The notes below the pieces were generated by a model that saw nothing but the letters and a program-made list of their open reading frames with translations, was not told where the DNA came from and ran no database searches. A stretch of DNA of 8,373 bases from Clostridiales bacterium. Its GTDB lineage: Bacteria; Bacillota_A; Clostridia; Christensenellales; CAG-917. Made by a program: the position numbers and the translations under genes. The stretch lies in NCBI GenBank assembly GCA_031282095.1, contig JAITEJ010000010.1:1-8373 (forward strand), read 5' to 3'. Shown in pieces: positions 1-7,076 of this stretch (position 1 is its first letter; each line of letters starts with the position of its first letter).

Positions 1-1
1 C

Positions 2-205
2 GGACAGCCCGACAACGGAGCGCAGTACCCCTACGGACAGCCCGACAACGGAGCGCAATACCCATACGGTCAGCCCGCCAACGGAGCGCAATATCCATAC
101 GGACAGCCCGACAACGGAGCGCAGTACCCGTACGGTCAGCCCGCTGACGGAGCGCAATATCCCCCATATGGTCAGCCCGCCAACGGTGCGCAATATCCCC
201 CCTAC
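2..205 (+). repeat. In-frame 33/36-bp coding tandem repeat (GQPxNGAQYPY)
   Basis: There are six full units: four of 33 bp (2-34, 35-67, 68-100, 101-133) and two of 36 bp (134-169, 170-205). A partial unit starts at 206. The two longer units differ by one extra proline codon, so the frame is kept. Codon choice varies between units at third positions (GGA/GGT, CAG/CAA, TAC/TAT, CCC/CCA/CCG) while the peptide stays nearly constant, which points to selection on the protein. The array probably continues left of the window, since base 1 fits the last base of a TAC codon. The peptide is rich in Gly, Gln, Pro and Tyr and should be disordered. Confidence 0.93.
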
Positions 206-1195
206 GGTCAGCCGGGATTCGGATATCAACCTTATTTTCAGCCCGCATCCTTTCCCGCCGAACTTGCGCCTCCGAGAAGAGACGTGGCGGACGCGGTGAT
301 TAGGACGCGGGAAATCATCAAGGTTTACAACGGTCGCGCCGTGGTGAACGGCGTTTCTATGACGTTGGCTCGAGGCGAGATTTACGGCTTTGTGGGTAAC
401 AACGGCGCGGGCAAGACGACTTTAATACGTATGCTCACCGGTTTGGCGCAGCCTACGTCCGGCACGATGGAATTGTTCGGGGGCGGCGATGCCCGCAGTA
501 TAGCCGCCGCGCGTAAAAAAATGGGGTCGGTGATAGATTCGCCCGCCGTATATAAGAATATGAGCGCGGAAGAGAACCTTAAGATGCGTGCTTACACGCT
601 AGGCATAAAGCCCGACTTTGCCGAGGTTTTGGGAACCGTGGGTTTGGGCGGCGTCGGCAATAAGCTTGCGAGCAATTTTTCCATGGGAATGAAACAGCGT
701 TTAGGCATAGCTATGGCATTGTTGGGCAACCCGGAATTGCTGATTTTAGACGAACCCATAAACGGGCTTGATCCTGAGGGTATAGTTGAATTCCGCGAGT
801 TTTTGAAATACATCAATCGTACGAGAGGCATAACTATTTTGATCTCGTCACACGTTTTGGGCGAATTGCACAAAGTCGCCACGGCGTACGGCATCATCAG
901 AGACGGTATATTGGTCGCGGAATTTCCCAAATCGGCTTTGGACGCTTTCATCCGTCCGTATATTCGCATAGCGGTGGATAACCCTGTCGCGGCACGGAAC
1001 GCTTTAACCGACGGGGGGATAAACCGTACGGATATTTTGCACAATAACGTGATAAGAGTGTTTGAACGGATTGACGATATACCGTTTTTGGTGCAAACGC
1101 TTAAAGCCGCGGGGGTGTTGACGCTTTCAATCGAATCGGTTACGGACGATTCCGAGGCTTTTTTGGTGTCGCTTATGGGCGGGATCAGATACTGA
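2..1195 (+). CDS. ABC transporter ATPase (BcrA/LanF-like) with N-terminal GQPxNGAQYPY repeat region; 5' end outside window
   Basis: The gene encodes a cytoplasmic ATP-binding subunit that powers an ABC-2 type exporter; its partner is probably the permease downstream. The frame is open from the left edge to TGA at 1193-1195 (397 codons visible). Codons 1-68 are six GQPxNGAQYPY repeats, followed by a Gln/Pro/aromatic linker, and the ATPase domain begins near codon 95. Counting from the GTG at 284, I see Walker A GNNGAGKTT (38-46), signature NFSMGMKQR (131-139), Walker B LLILDEP (152-158) and the H-loop histidine H190. At the Q-loop position there is Asp (D85, in VIDSP); LanF/BcrA-type exporters have Glu there. 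The GTG at 284 has only a weak purine stretch (GAGAAGAG) before it and could be a secondary start, but codon-level conservation of the upstream repeats argues that they are translated as part of this protein. The ATPase assignment is firm; the true start and the substrate are unknown. Confidence 0.9.
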   Translation, partial: GQPDNGAQYPYGQPDNGAQYPYGQPANGAQYPYGQPDNGAQYPYGQPADGAQYPPYGQPANGAQYPPYGQPGFGYQPYFQPASFPAELAPPRRDVADAVIRTREIIKVYNGRAVVNGVSMTLARGEIYGFVGNNGAGKTTLIRMLTGLAQPTSGTMELFGGGDARSIAAARKKMGSVIDSPAVYKNMSAEENLKMRAYTLGIKPDFAEVLGTVGLGGVGNKLASNFSMGMKQRLGIAMALLGNPELLILDEPINGLDPEGIVEFREFLKYINRTRGITILISSHVLGELHKVATAYGIIRDGILVAEFPKSALDAFIRPYIRIAVDNPVAARNALTDGGINRTDILHNNVIRVFERIDDIPFLVQTLKAAGVLTLSIESVTDDSEAFLVSLMGGIRY

Positions 1196-1216
1196 AAATA
1201 TTAAAATGGGCTGAAG

Positions 1217-1449
1217 CGCCGAGAGAGAAAGGGCAAAACATAAGTGTCGGCTATTATTTCGTAGATTTAGCTTAGTTCCCATATCGTGGCAACGGGCGGA
1301 GAAAGGACAAGACGCAAATGCCGGTTCTTCTCCAGAGGGCTTTAGCTTAGTTCCAAAATCGGGGCAACGGGCGGAGAAAGGACAAAGCGCAAATGCCGGC
1401 TCTTATTCAGGAGGGCTTTAGCTTAGTTCCCATATCGGGGCAACGGGCA
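1217..1449. repeat. Imperfect 75-76 bp tandem repeat in the gap between ATPase and permease genes
   Basis: The motif TTTAGCTTAGTTCC starts at 1266, 1341 and 1417, giving spacings of 75 and 76 bp. Each is followed by TCGgGGCAACGGGC, and in the first two units then by GGAGAAAGGACAA and GCAAATGCCGG. A decayed earlier copy covers about 1217-1265, and the last copy stops at about 1449. This array accounts for most of the 353-bp gap 1196-1548. One frame (from 1215 to the TAG at 1418-1420) has no stop for 68 codons and would read FSLVPxSGQRAEKGQ twice, but it has no start codon or ribosome binding site. I cannot tell whether this is a DNA or RNA element or a coding remnant. The rest of the gap (1450-1548) holds only the ribosome binding site of the permease gene. 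Confidence 0.85.
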
Positions 1450-1938
1450 AATCAAAATCAAGCGGCGGCGCTTCCGTTCACAAGGGATTCGAGGCGATCC
1501 GTTAAAAAATTATGTGCCGAATTGTCGGTCTGACGGAGTATAAAAATAATGATTAATTTACTTAGAGCCGAATTCCAAAGATTGGTGAAAAGCAAGTCGT
1601 TCATAGCGGCGCCGATAATCGCGGTTGCTTTCATTTTGTTAAACGTAATTGTGATTAAGGCCAGTGTCCCCTCAGGAGAGATTCCCGCAGAATTGCTTTC
1701 CATGATTGCCGGTGCGAGGGAGATAATTTTTAACGCTCCCGCATTCGGCGACGCGACGTTCATTATAATTCTGTTTACGGCGCTCTTTGTCGCTTCCGAC
1801 TTTAAGAGCGGCACAATAAAAAACACCGCGGTATGCGGCGCCCCCAGACCGCAGATTTATTTGTCGCGTCTGATAACCGTGTTCGCGTTCGGCGTCGGGA
1901 TTATTTTATTGTGCGTGATTTCGGGGACGGTACTCGGA

Positions 1939-1941
1939 TAG
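1939..1941 (+). other. In-frame amber codon splitting the permease
   Basis: The residues before the codon are SGTVLG and those after are AFFPDSPLFSP, all in one frame with no length change. TAG is the normal terminator of at least three other reading frames here (permease end 2317-2319, first protease 4280-4282, TetR gene 8210-8212), so recoding of TAG as a sense codon is unlikely. Confidence 0.85.
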
Positions 1942-2289
1942 GCGTTTTTCCCCGACAGTCCTCTGTTCAGTCCCGCGGATTTCGGTAATTTTGTAAGAGG
2001 CGTATTCGTCTATATATGGGTTATGGCGGCTTTGGCGTCGCTTTGCACCTGCCTGTCGTTTTTGTCGCGCAGCACGGGTTCGGCCGTCACGATAAGTCTG
2101 CTGGTATATTTTCTGTTCAATTTGGTCGTGCAGATGCTGTCCGTATTTACCGAAACGGATCTGAGTCTTTACACGCTTTCCGGCGTAAACGGAATGGCTT
2201 CCTTTTACGGCGGTTATACCGCCGGCGAGATATTGAGCATTATCTTTATTCCGTTGGTGTTGACGGCGGCGGCGAACGCAATAGGGATT

Positions 2290-2317
2290 TTGAGTTTTGA
2301 AAAAAGAGATATAAAAT
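2290..2317 (+). promoter_or_regulatory. Candidate sigma-A promoter for the first protease gene
   Basis: TTGAGT at 2290-2295 and TAAAAT at 2312-2317 are 16 bases apart, inside the last codons of the permease. The start codon of the protease gene lies about 70 bases downstream. The match to the sigma-70/A consensus is fair, but AT-rich coding ends give such matches by chance. Confidence 0.33.
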
Positions 2318-2386
2318 AGTTGTCGATATTAAGATCCAATCCGCCGAAGGTAAAATCGTTTCGGAAGGGGCGCAAAGGAAATAACC

Positions 2387-4282
2387 GTGGAGCCGCGGAG
2401 AAATATGTCCGTAATGAAGTCAAAAAACAATTCCGTATATAAAACGCGCGTATTAAAGGCGGCGGCGCTTATTATTTGGGCGGCGGCGCTTTTGTCCGCC
2501 GCGTTTTCCTTTTTTGCCGAGCCTGCGGGCGGTTATGTTTCAGCGGCGTATTCCTACGGCGATACGCTCATCGACAGCCTTGCCGACAAGCTTTGGTATT
2601 TCGGAGAGGATTATTTGGATATCCCCGCGGTGCGATCGGTGACCGACGGTTGGAAAAAGGACGGAACTCTGCCGGATCCGTCCGATCCGGCGTTTAAGCC
2701 GGTGGTCATAGCGATCATTGATTCGGGAATTTATGCCGCGCATGAAGTTTTCGAGGGTGTACTTTTGAGGGATGCGGACGGGAAGATCATATATAAGAAT
2801 GTCGTCGCAAATTCAACGACCGTAACCGTTACGGACGCGTCAAACGAGTCTCACGGAACGCACGTCGCAAGCATCGCCGCTTTACTTATACGCGCTTTGG
2901 GGCTTTCGGATTATATAAAGATAATGCCCATACTCGCATCTACATCCTCCGGAGGCGACGACAGTTTCAGCGCGGCACACGTTAAGTCCGCTTTGGAATT
3001 CGCCGTCGAAAACGGCGCGGACGTTATAAATATGTCATTTACGGCGGGCGACGGCAACAGTAACGATTCGGGTTTTATCAACGGAGTAAAGGACTCGATA
3101 GCCGCCGCTGCCCAAAAAGCCGTGCTGATTGCCGCCGCCGGAAACAACGGCCGCCTTTCATCCAATGAAACGAAATCAGGCTACCCCGCCGCTTTTCCCG
3201 GCGTTATAGGCGTCATGGCGTATCAGCCGGGCGCATTTGGACCGGAATTCGCGGCGGCTTATTCCAACTGTTCGGCGGCGTACGACGTTACGGCTCCCGG
3301 CGGCGCCAAGGGTCCTGATGCAGCCCGCATATACGGAGCGCTTAAAAACAATGCTTACGGTTATAAGAACGGCACAAGTATGGCGTCTCCGATAGTTTCG
3401 GTGGCGGCTGCCGTGCTGAAACTGCGCTATATCGACGAATATTCGATTACCGCCTCGCAAACCGCGCAGATGCTCAGATATCATTCGCAAAGCGTCATCG
3501 CCGGCGGCGGACGCAACGACAACCCGCTTCTCAGTCTGAAGGATATGGTCACGCGTGATTTAATCGACATACCCGTATACGAAACTCCCGAATCGGTGAC
3601 GCTTTCCGGCTACACTAACGGGCAGCATATTTCTCAAAATATCAACGCCATAAAGCCCGTGCGTTTCTTCGGGGCGATAGAGCCGGCCGGTGTGAATCCC
3701 AAACTTTCTTTGAATTGGTATGTCAACGGAAATCTCGTGTCCGAAGGGAAGATGTCGTTTGAATTCGATCCGGCGGATTATTCAACGGACGGCGCGGGGA
3801 AATTTACCGTACTCGCGGTGGTCAACGGCGCGGAGATCGAGCCTTACCCGGAGGACGCCGAGTTGTCCTTTTCCGTTACGGTCGAGGTGATTTACCGTGT
3901 TCCGCAGCCGGGCGAGGTTAAGGTGGTTGCAAGCGGAACCGCTCCTATAAAACAAAACGGAACCGCCGTATTCTTTTTGGACGGCATCGAATATTCCGAC
4001 CCTTCCACACCGGTCACATGGTATGTCAACGGAGCCGCGGAATATACCGGAAGTACGGTATTCCGATTTACGCCTAAAGACGCGGGCGAGTATAAGATAA
4101 CCGCGAAGTACGGCGATTACTTGCTGTACGACGTCGCCGTGCTTACGGTAGAAACGGACTATTTCATATGGATCGTCCCGGTTTCCGTGTCGGTCGGAGT
4201 AGTCGTTCTTGCCGCCGCGGCAGTCGCCGCCGCGGCGCTCGTGCAGAAAGCGCGGTCAAAAAAAAGCGAAGCCGACAGATAG
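2387..4282 (+). CDS. Membrane-anchored subtilisin-like serine protease (S8), copy 1
   Basis: This is a secreted endopeptidase predicted to sit on the outer face of the cytoplasmic membrane. The catalytic set is complete: Asp112 (IAIIDSG), His156 (ESHGTHVA), oxyanion Asn253 (AAAGNNG) and Ser331 (NGTSMASP). A basic stretch and a hydrophobic helix (about 22-43) form a signal peptide, with a possible cut after VSA (51-53). Only about 50 residues separate that cut from the first catalytic motif, so no usual I9 propeptide fits. Two Ig-like modules carry WYVNG (444-448 and 545-549). A C-terminal helix (about 592-619) is followed by KARSKK, a stop-transfer anchor. There is no LPxTG motif. The GTG at 2387 is chosen because AAAGGAA ends six bases before it; ATG at 2405 (GGAG at 2397-2400, spacing 4) or 2414 are alternatives. 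The gene is a diverged tandem paralogue of the next protease. The substrate is unknown; a role in processing exported peptides is only a guess from the adjacent ABC genes. Confidence 0.93.
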   Translation: MEPRRNMSVMKSKNNSVYKTRVLKAAALIIWAAALLSAAFSFFAEPAGGYVSAAYSYGDTLIDSLADKLWYFGEDYLDIPAVRSVTDGWKKDGTLPDPSDPAFKPVVIAIIDSGIYAAHEVFEGVLLRDADGKIIYKNVVANSTTVTVTDASNESHGTHVASIAALLIRALGLSDYIKIMPILASTSSGGDDSFSAAHVKSALEFAVENGADVINMSFTAGDGNSNDSGFINGVKDSIAAAAQKAVLIAAAGNNGRLSSNETKSGYPAAFPGVIGVMAYQPGAFGPEFAAAYSNCSAAYDVTAPGGAKGPDAARIYGALKNNAYGYKNGTSMASPIVSVAAAVLKLRYIDEYSITASQTAQMLRYHSQSVIAGGGRNDNPLLSLKDMVTRDLIDIPVYETPESVTLSGYTNGQHISQNINAIKPVRFFGAIEPAGVNPKLSLNWYVNGNLVSEGKMSFEFDPADYSTDGAGKFTVLAVVNGAEIEPYPEDAELSFSVTVEVIYRVPQPGEVKVVASGTAPIKQNGTAVFFLDGIEYSDPSTPVTWYVNGAAEYTGSTVFRFTPKDAGEYKITAKYGDYLLYDVAVLTVETDYFIWIVPVSVSVGVVVLAAAAVAAAALVQKARSKKSEADR

Positions 4283-4297
4283 GAAAAGCACCTGACG

Positions 4298-4388
4298 ACG
4301 CAGCGCTCGCATAAAAGGCGCATTTTTCTGCAGGGGACGCGTTCGTAACGGAACTCCCGTATAAACGCAGCGTCCGCATAAAAGGCGC
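4298..4388. repeat. Pair of 24-bp direct repeats between the two protease genes
   Basis: The copies lie at 4298-4321 and 4365-4388 and start 67 bases apart. Both begin ACGCAGCG and end CGCATAAAAGGCGC; they differ only in two adjacent bases (CT versus TC). The first copy is followed by ATTTTT, and its GCGC (4303-4306) can pair with GCGC (4318-4321), but this is too weak to call a terminator. I see no gene in the 165-bp gap 4283-4447. Confidence 0.75.
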
Positions 4389-4447
4389 GGTCTTCGGCCG
4401 TTCGGCGCACGGTTTTGAAATGATTGTAATTTTCCGACGGAAATGAT

Positions 4448-6286
4448 ATGAAAAAGGATTTTATCCGCATAAAAAATCGGTGTAAAACCGCCTTTATGAT
4501 ATTTGTTTTTTTCGCGTGCGCATCGGCGGCTTTTATCGCGTCAGGCACGGAAACTGCCGGCACGGCGTCCGCATACGACTTTTCAAAGGTGGGAGTTTCG
4601 GCTTTGCCGGAGGGCTTCAACGCCGGCGAGTTATGGTACGACGCTTCGGAATATCTGAATATGCGGGCGGTGGCGGCGACAGTCGCTTCGTGGGCGGCTG
4701 ACGGCTTATTGCCCGATCCTTTCGCGGACGGCTTTGAGCCCGTCAAAATCGCCGTTATAGATACCGGCATTTTTTTCGGACATGAGTTGTATGAGGGGCT
4801 TTATTGCTACGACGAAAACGGATTGCGGCTGAGCTACGACGGATACCGCGGAACGGAGGGCGCAAACGCCGCGCAAGCCGATATTTCCGAGGATCACGGT
4901 CCGCACGTAAACGGAACGGCGGCCGCTTTTATAAAAGAACTGGGGTTGCAGGACTATATAAAACTGCTGCCTATAAAAGCTACCTCGGTAGTATCCTATC
5001 CCGACGGCAAGCCGACGAAAAGCTTCGTCACGACGCATGTAATACGCTCTATGGAGTGGGCGCACGCGCACGGCGCCGACGTCATAACCCTGTCGCTGGG
5101 CAGCCGCGGAGAGCTTGCGGGCGCGGTTTGGAACGGCGGTTATATGCGGGACGCCCTTGAGAAAATACGGCGCGACTGCATAATCCTCGCGGCCGCGGGC
5201 AACGATGGCGCGGACAGCGCGGCGGATCCTCACTATCCGTCTCTTCTTGACGGTTTTCTCAGCGTTATGTCCTTTATGAAAGGCGAACCCGACAGGCGGC
5301 TCTCGTCTTTTTCAAATTACGGCGGTTACGACCTAGCCGCTCCGGGGAACGAAATTTATAGCGTGGCTTACAACGCTTCGTCGGGCACCGTGGGCTACGG
5401 AAAGAAACAAGGCACAAGCATGGCGACTCCCATAGCCGCGGCGTCGGCGGCATTGCTTACGTTGCGCTTCCGTTACGTTGAGAAGGCGTCCGATTTTAAC
5501 GCGCTTGCCCTTACGGAGATCATGAAAAGGCATTCCGATACGCGGATTTTCTATAAATCGGGAATGTCCTCGCCTCTGCCGCAGGCGGCATACGCTCTTT
5601 CTCCGTTGGCGTTGGCGACGAAAGACTTTCGGCTTGACGACTTGTATCTTGCCGCCGAAGAGGTGCGCATGAGCGCGAAGGGTTACCTTAATCAAACTTT
5701 CGGAGAATACTCGGAGGTTAAATTGTCCGCTTCGCCTTATCCGCTTTTCACGGATCCGTCCGTTGAAACCGAATGGTTTAAGAACGGTGTGAAAGTCGCC
5801 TCGGGACGCGAATTTTCTTTCACGCCGTCGGAAATCGGAGATACCGAAATATTCGCGGCGGCGGACGGCGTAAAATCCGCGACGGTGAGAATATGCGTGT
5901 CCTATAAAACGGTATATCCCTATCAATGTAAAATAATCGCCTCGGAGGAACGCCCGCGGGTTAAACGCGACGTGATTTTAAGGCTGTCGGGGGCGGAACA
6001 TGCCGATCCGTCGCGCATAGTATGGTTTGTAAACGGTGAGGAATACGCCGCCGGCGTTTCCGAAATCACGTTGTCCCGTGAGAAAAGCTCCGTCGTGTCC
6101 GTATCCGCCGCTCTGGACGGTGAACCCGTGGAGTCCTACATTTTGGAAATAACGGACTATACTTTGTGGGTCGCGCTTGCGGCGGCGGGCGGCGCGCTGC
6201 TTTTAGCGGCGGTTATAGTCCTGCCGATTCTGAAACGGAAAAAAACGGCGCGCTACGAAAATCCCGAACGCACGGATTTCGAGTAA
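4448..6286 (+). CDS. Membrane-anchored subtilisin-like serine protease (S8), copy 2
   Basis: This gene has the same architecture as the upstream protease: signal peptide (about 1-42, hydrophobic TAFMIFVFFACASAAFIA, likely cut near TASA), S8 domain, two Ig-like modules with WFKNG (443-447) and WFVNG (526-530), and a C-terminal helix (about 571-595) followed by KRKK. The catalytic residues are Asp105 (IAVIDTG), His150 (EDHGPHVNG), Asn252 (AAAGNDG) and Ser324 (QGTSMATP). The two copies share LWYxxxxYL, WxxDGxLPDP, a GLxDYIKxxPI segment and DYxxW before the last helix, but elsewhere they have diverged strongly, so the duplication is old. The His motif has Pro where nearly all subtilases have Thr (HGTHV), which may alter activity or specificity. 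The ATG at 4448 is preceded by GACGGAAAT, a weak ribosome binding site. The stop TAA overlaps an ATG (TAATG) leading into the dehydrogenase frame, suggesting co-transcription. The substrate is unknown. Confidence 0.92.
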   Translation: MKKDFIRIKNRCKTAFMIFVFFACASAAFIASGTETAGTASAYDFSKVGVSALPEGFNAGELWYDASEYLNMRAVAATVASWAADGLLPDPFADGFEPVKIAVIDTGIFFGHELYEGLYCYDENGLRLSYDGYRGTEGANAAQADISEDHGPHVNGTAAAFIKELGLQDYIKLLPIKATSVVSYPDGKPTKSFVTTHVIRSMEWAHAHGADVITLSLGSRGELAGAVWNGGYMRDALEKIRRDCIILAAAGNDGADSAADPHYPSLLDGFLSVMSFMKGEPDRRLSSFSNYGGYDLAAPGNEIYSVAYNASSGTVGYGKKQGTSMATPIAAASAALLTLRFRYVEKASDFNALALTEIMKRHSDTRIFYKSGMSSPLPQAAYALSPLALATKDFRLDDLYLAAEEVRMSAKGYLNQTFGEYSEVKLSASPYPLFTDPSVETEWFKNGVKVASGREFSFTPSEIGDTEIFAAADGVKSATVRICVSYKTVYPYQCKIIASEERPRVKRDVILRLSGAEHADPSRIVWFVNGEEYAAGVSEITLSREKSSVVSVSAALDGEPVESYILEITDYTLWVALAAAGGALLLAAVIVLPILKRKKTARYENPERTDFE

Positions 6287-6303
6287 TGGGTGGTCGCAAA
6301 ACT

Positions 6304-7026
6304 ATGAAAACGATATTTATAACGGGCGCGTCGCGCGGAATAGGACGCGCCGTAGCGTTAGCCGCCGCCGGACGCTTTAACGTCGCCGCCGTCTATAATA
6401 AAAGCGCGGAAGCGGCGGAAACCCTCATCGCGGAAATAAGAAAGAAGGGCGCGGCAGTCGCGGTTAAAGCCGACGTGACGGATTATGCCGAGGTCGCCGC
6501 CGCATACGCAAAGGCGGTCGATACTTTCGGAAAAGTGGACGTAGTCGTCACCGCCGCCGGAATCGCCGAGCAAAAACTGTTCTGCGACATAACCGAATCG
6601 GACTGGCGGCGGATGTTCGACGTCAACGTCATGGGTACCCGTAACGCCGTCGCGGCGGCTCTGCCGGCTATGATAAGCCGCAAGAGAGGCAAGATAATAA
6701 CGATCGCCTCCGTATGGGGGGAAACCGGCGCAAGCTGCGAGGTTCACTATTCGGCGTCCAAAGCCGCTGTTATCGGTCTTACGAAAGCGCTCGCCAAGGA
6801 GGTGGGGCTTTCCGGCATAGAAGTCAATTGTGTGTCTCCGGGCGCGATAAGGACGGATATGCTGAACGGTTTGTCGCCGGAAGATTTGTCCGCTTTCGCC
6901 GCCGAAACTCCCCTCAACCGCATAGGCTCTCCGGAGGAGGTCGCCGCCGCGGTCATGTTTCTCGCGGAGAACGCGGGCTTTATAAGCGGCGCGGTTATTC
7001 CCGTCAACGGCGGTTACCATATATGA
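6304..7026 (+). CDS. SDR-family NAD(P)-dependent oxidoreductase (FabG/YmfI type)
   Basis: This is a cytoplasmic classical short-chain dehydrogenase of 240 residues that would reduce a keto group with NAD(P)H. Visible motifs are the cofactor loop TGASRGIG (7-14), DVT (58-60), TAAG (83-86, in place of the usual NNAG), Asn108, Ser136, Tyr149 and Lys153 (YSASK), and PG (179-180). The segment SVWGETGASCEVHYSASK, together with the ending NGGYHI, resembles as I recall YmfI, the elongation factor P 5-aminopentanone reductase of Bacillus, more than FabG, but this rests on memory of the family and needs an alignment. No fatty-acid or EF-P genes are next to it. I chose ATG 6304 because MKTIFITGASRGIG is the typical SDR beginning; the ATG at 6286, overlapping the TAA of the protease gene, would add six residues and give translational coupling. 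No good ribosome binding site precedes either, so coupling is plausible. Confidence 0.92.
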   Translation: MKTIFITGASRGIGRAVALAAAGRFNVAAVYNKSAEAAETLIAEIRKKGAAVAVKADVTDYAEVAAAYAKAVDTFGKVDVVVTAAGIAEQKLFCDITESDWRRMFDVNVMGTRNAVAAALPAMISRKRGKIITIASVWGETGASCEVHYSASKAAVIGLTKALAKEVGLSGIEVNCVSPGAIRTDMLNGLSPEDLSAFAAETPLNRIGSPEEVAAAVMFLAENAGFISGAVIPVNGGYHI

Positions 7027-7076
7027 AGCCGCATCGTAATTCCGTTGTCCGTACGGGGTCGGAAAACATATAAGAA

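Larger units (their letters stand above)
1549..2319 (+). pseudogene. ABC-2 type permease subunit, interrupted by an in-frame TAG
   Basis: This would be the membrane partner of the upstream ATPase. The ATG at 1549 has GGAG at 1535-1538, ten bases away. The N-terminal part resembles the start of BcrB-like permeases (MINLLRAEFQRLVKSKSF). The frame meets TAG at codon 131 (1939-1941), then runs on without another stop or frameshift to TAG at 2317-2319. Read through, it gives 256 residues with six hydrophobic segments: near 19-40, 68-84 and 107-129 before the stop, and three after it, including VFVYIWVMAALASL, ISLLVYFLFNLVV and IIFIPLVLTAAANAIGI. Length and helix number match an intact ABC-2 permease, so a single point change (for example TGG or CAG to TAG) explains the break. 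The first half alone would keep three helices. A sequencing error or natural readthrough remains possible. The part from the ATG at 2023 is also open but has no visible ribosome binding site. Confidence 0.82.

Noticed and set aside
1215..1420. Coding gene in the 75-bp repeat
   Set aside because: 68 open codons but no ATG, GTG or TTG start with a ribosome binding site; one unit of 76 bp shifts the frame straight into a TAG.
1939..1941. TAG read as a sense codon in this organism
   Set aside because: Three other frames in the window end with TAG at the expected length.
2387..6286. Mycosin proteases of a type VII secretion system
   Set aside because: The signal-S8-anchor layout is similar, but no EccC, EccB, EccD or WXG100 gene is near, and mycosins lack the Ig-like modules.
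6166..6303. Longer start for the dehydrogenase
   Set aside because: It would overlap the C-terminal helix of the protease by 40 codons and add residues with no SDR likeness.
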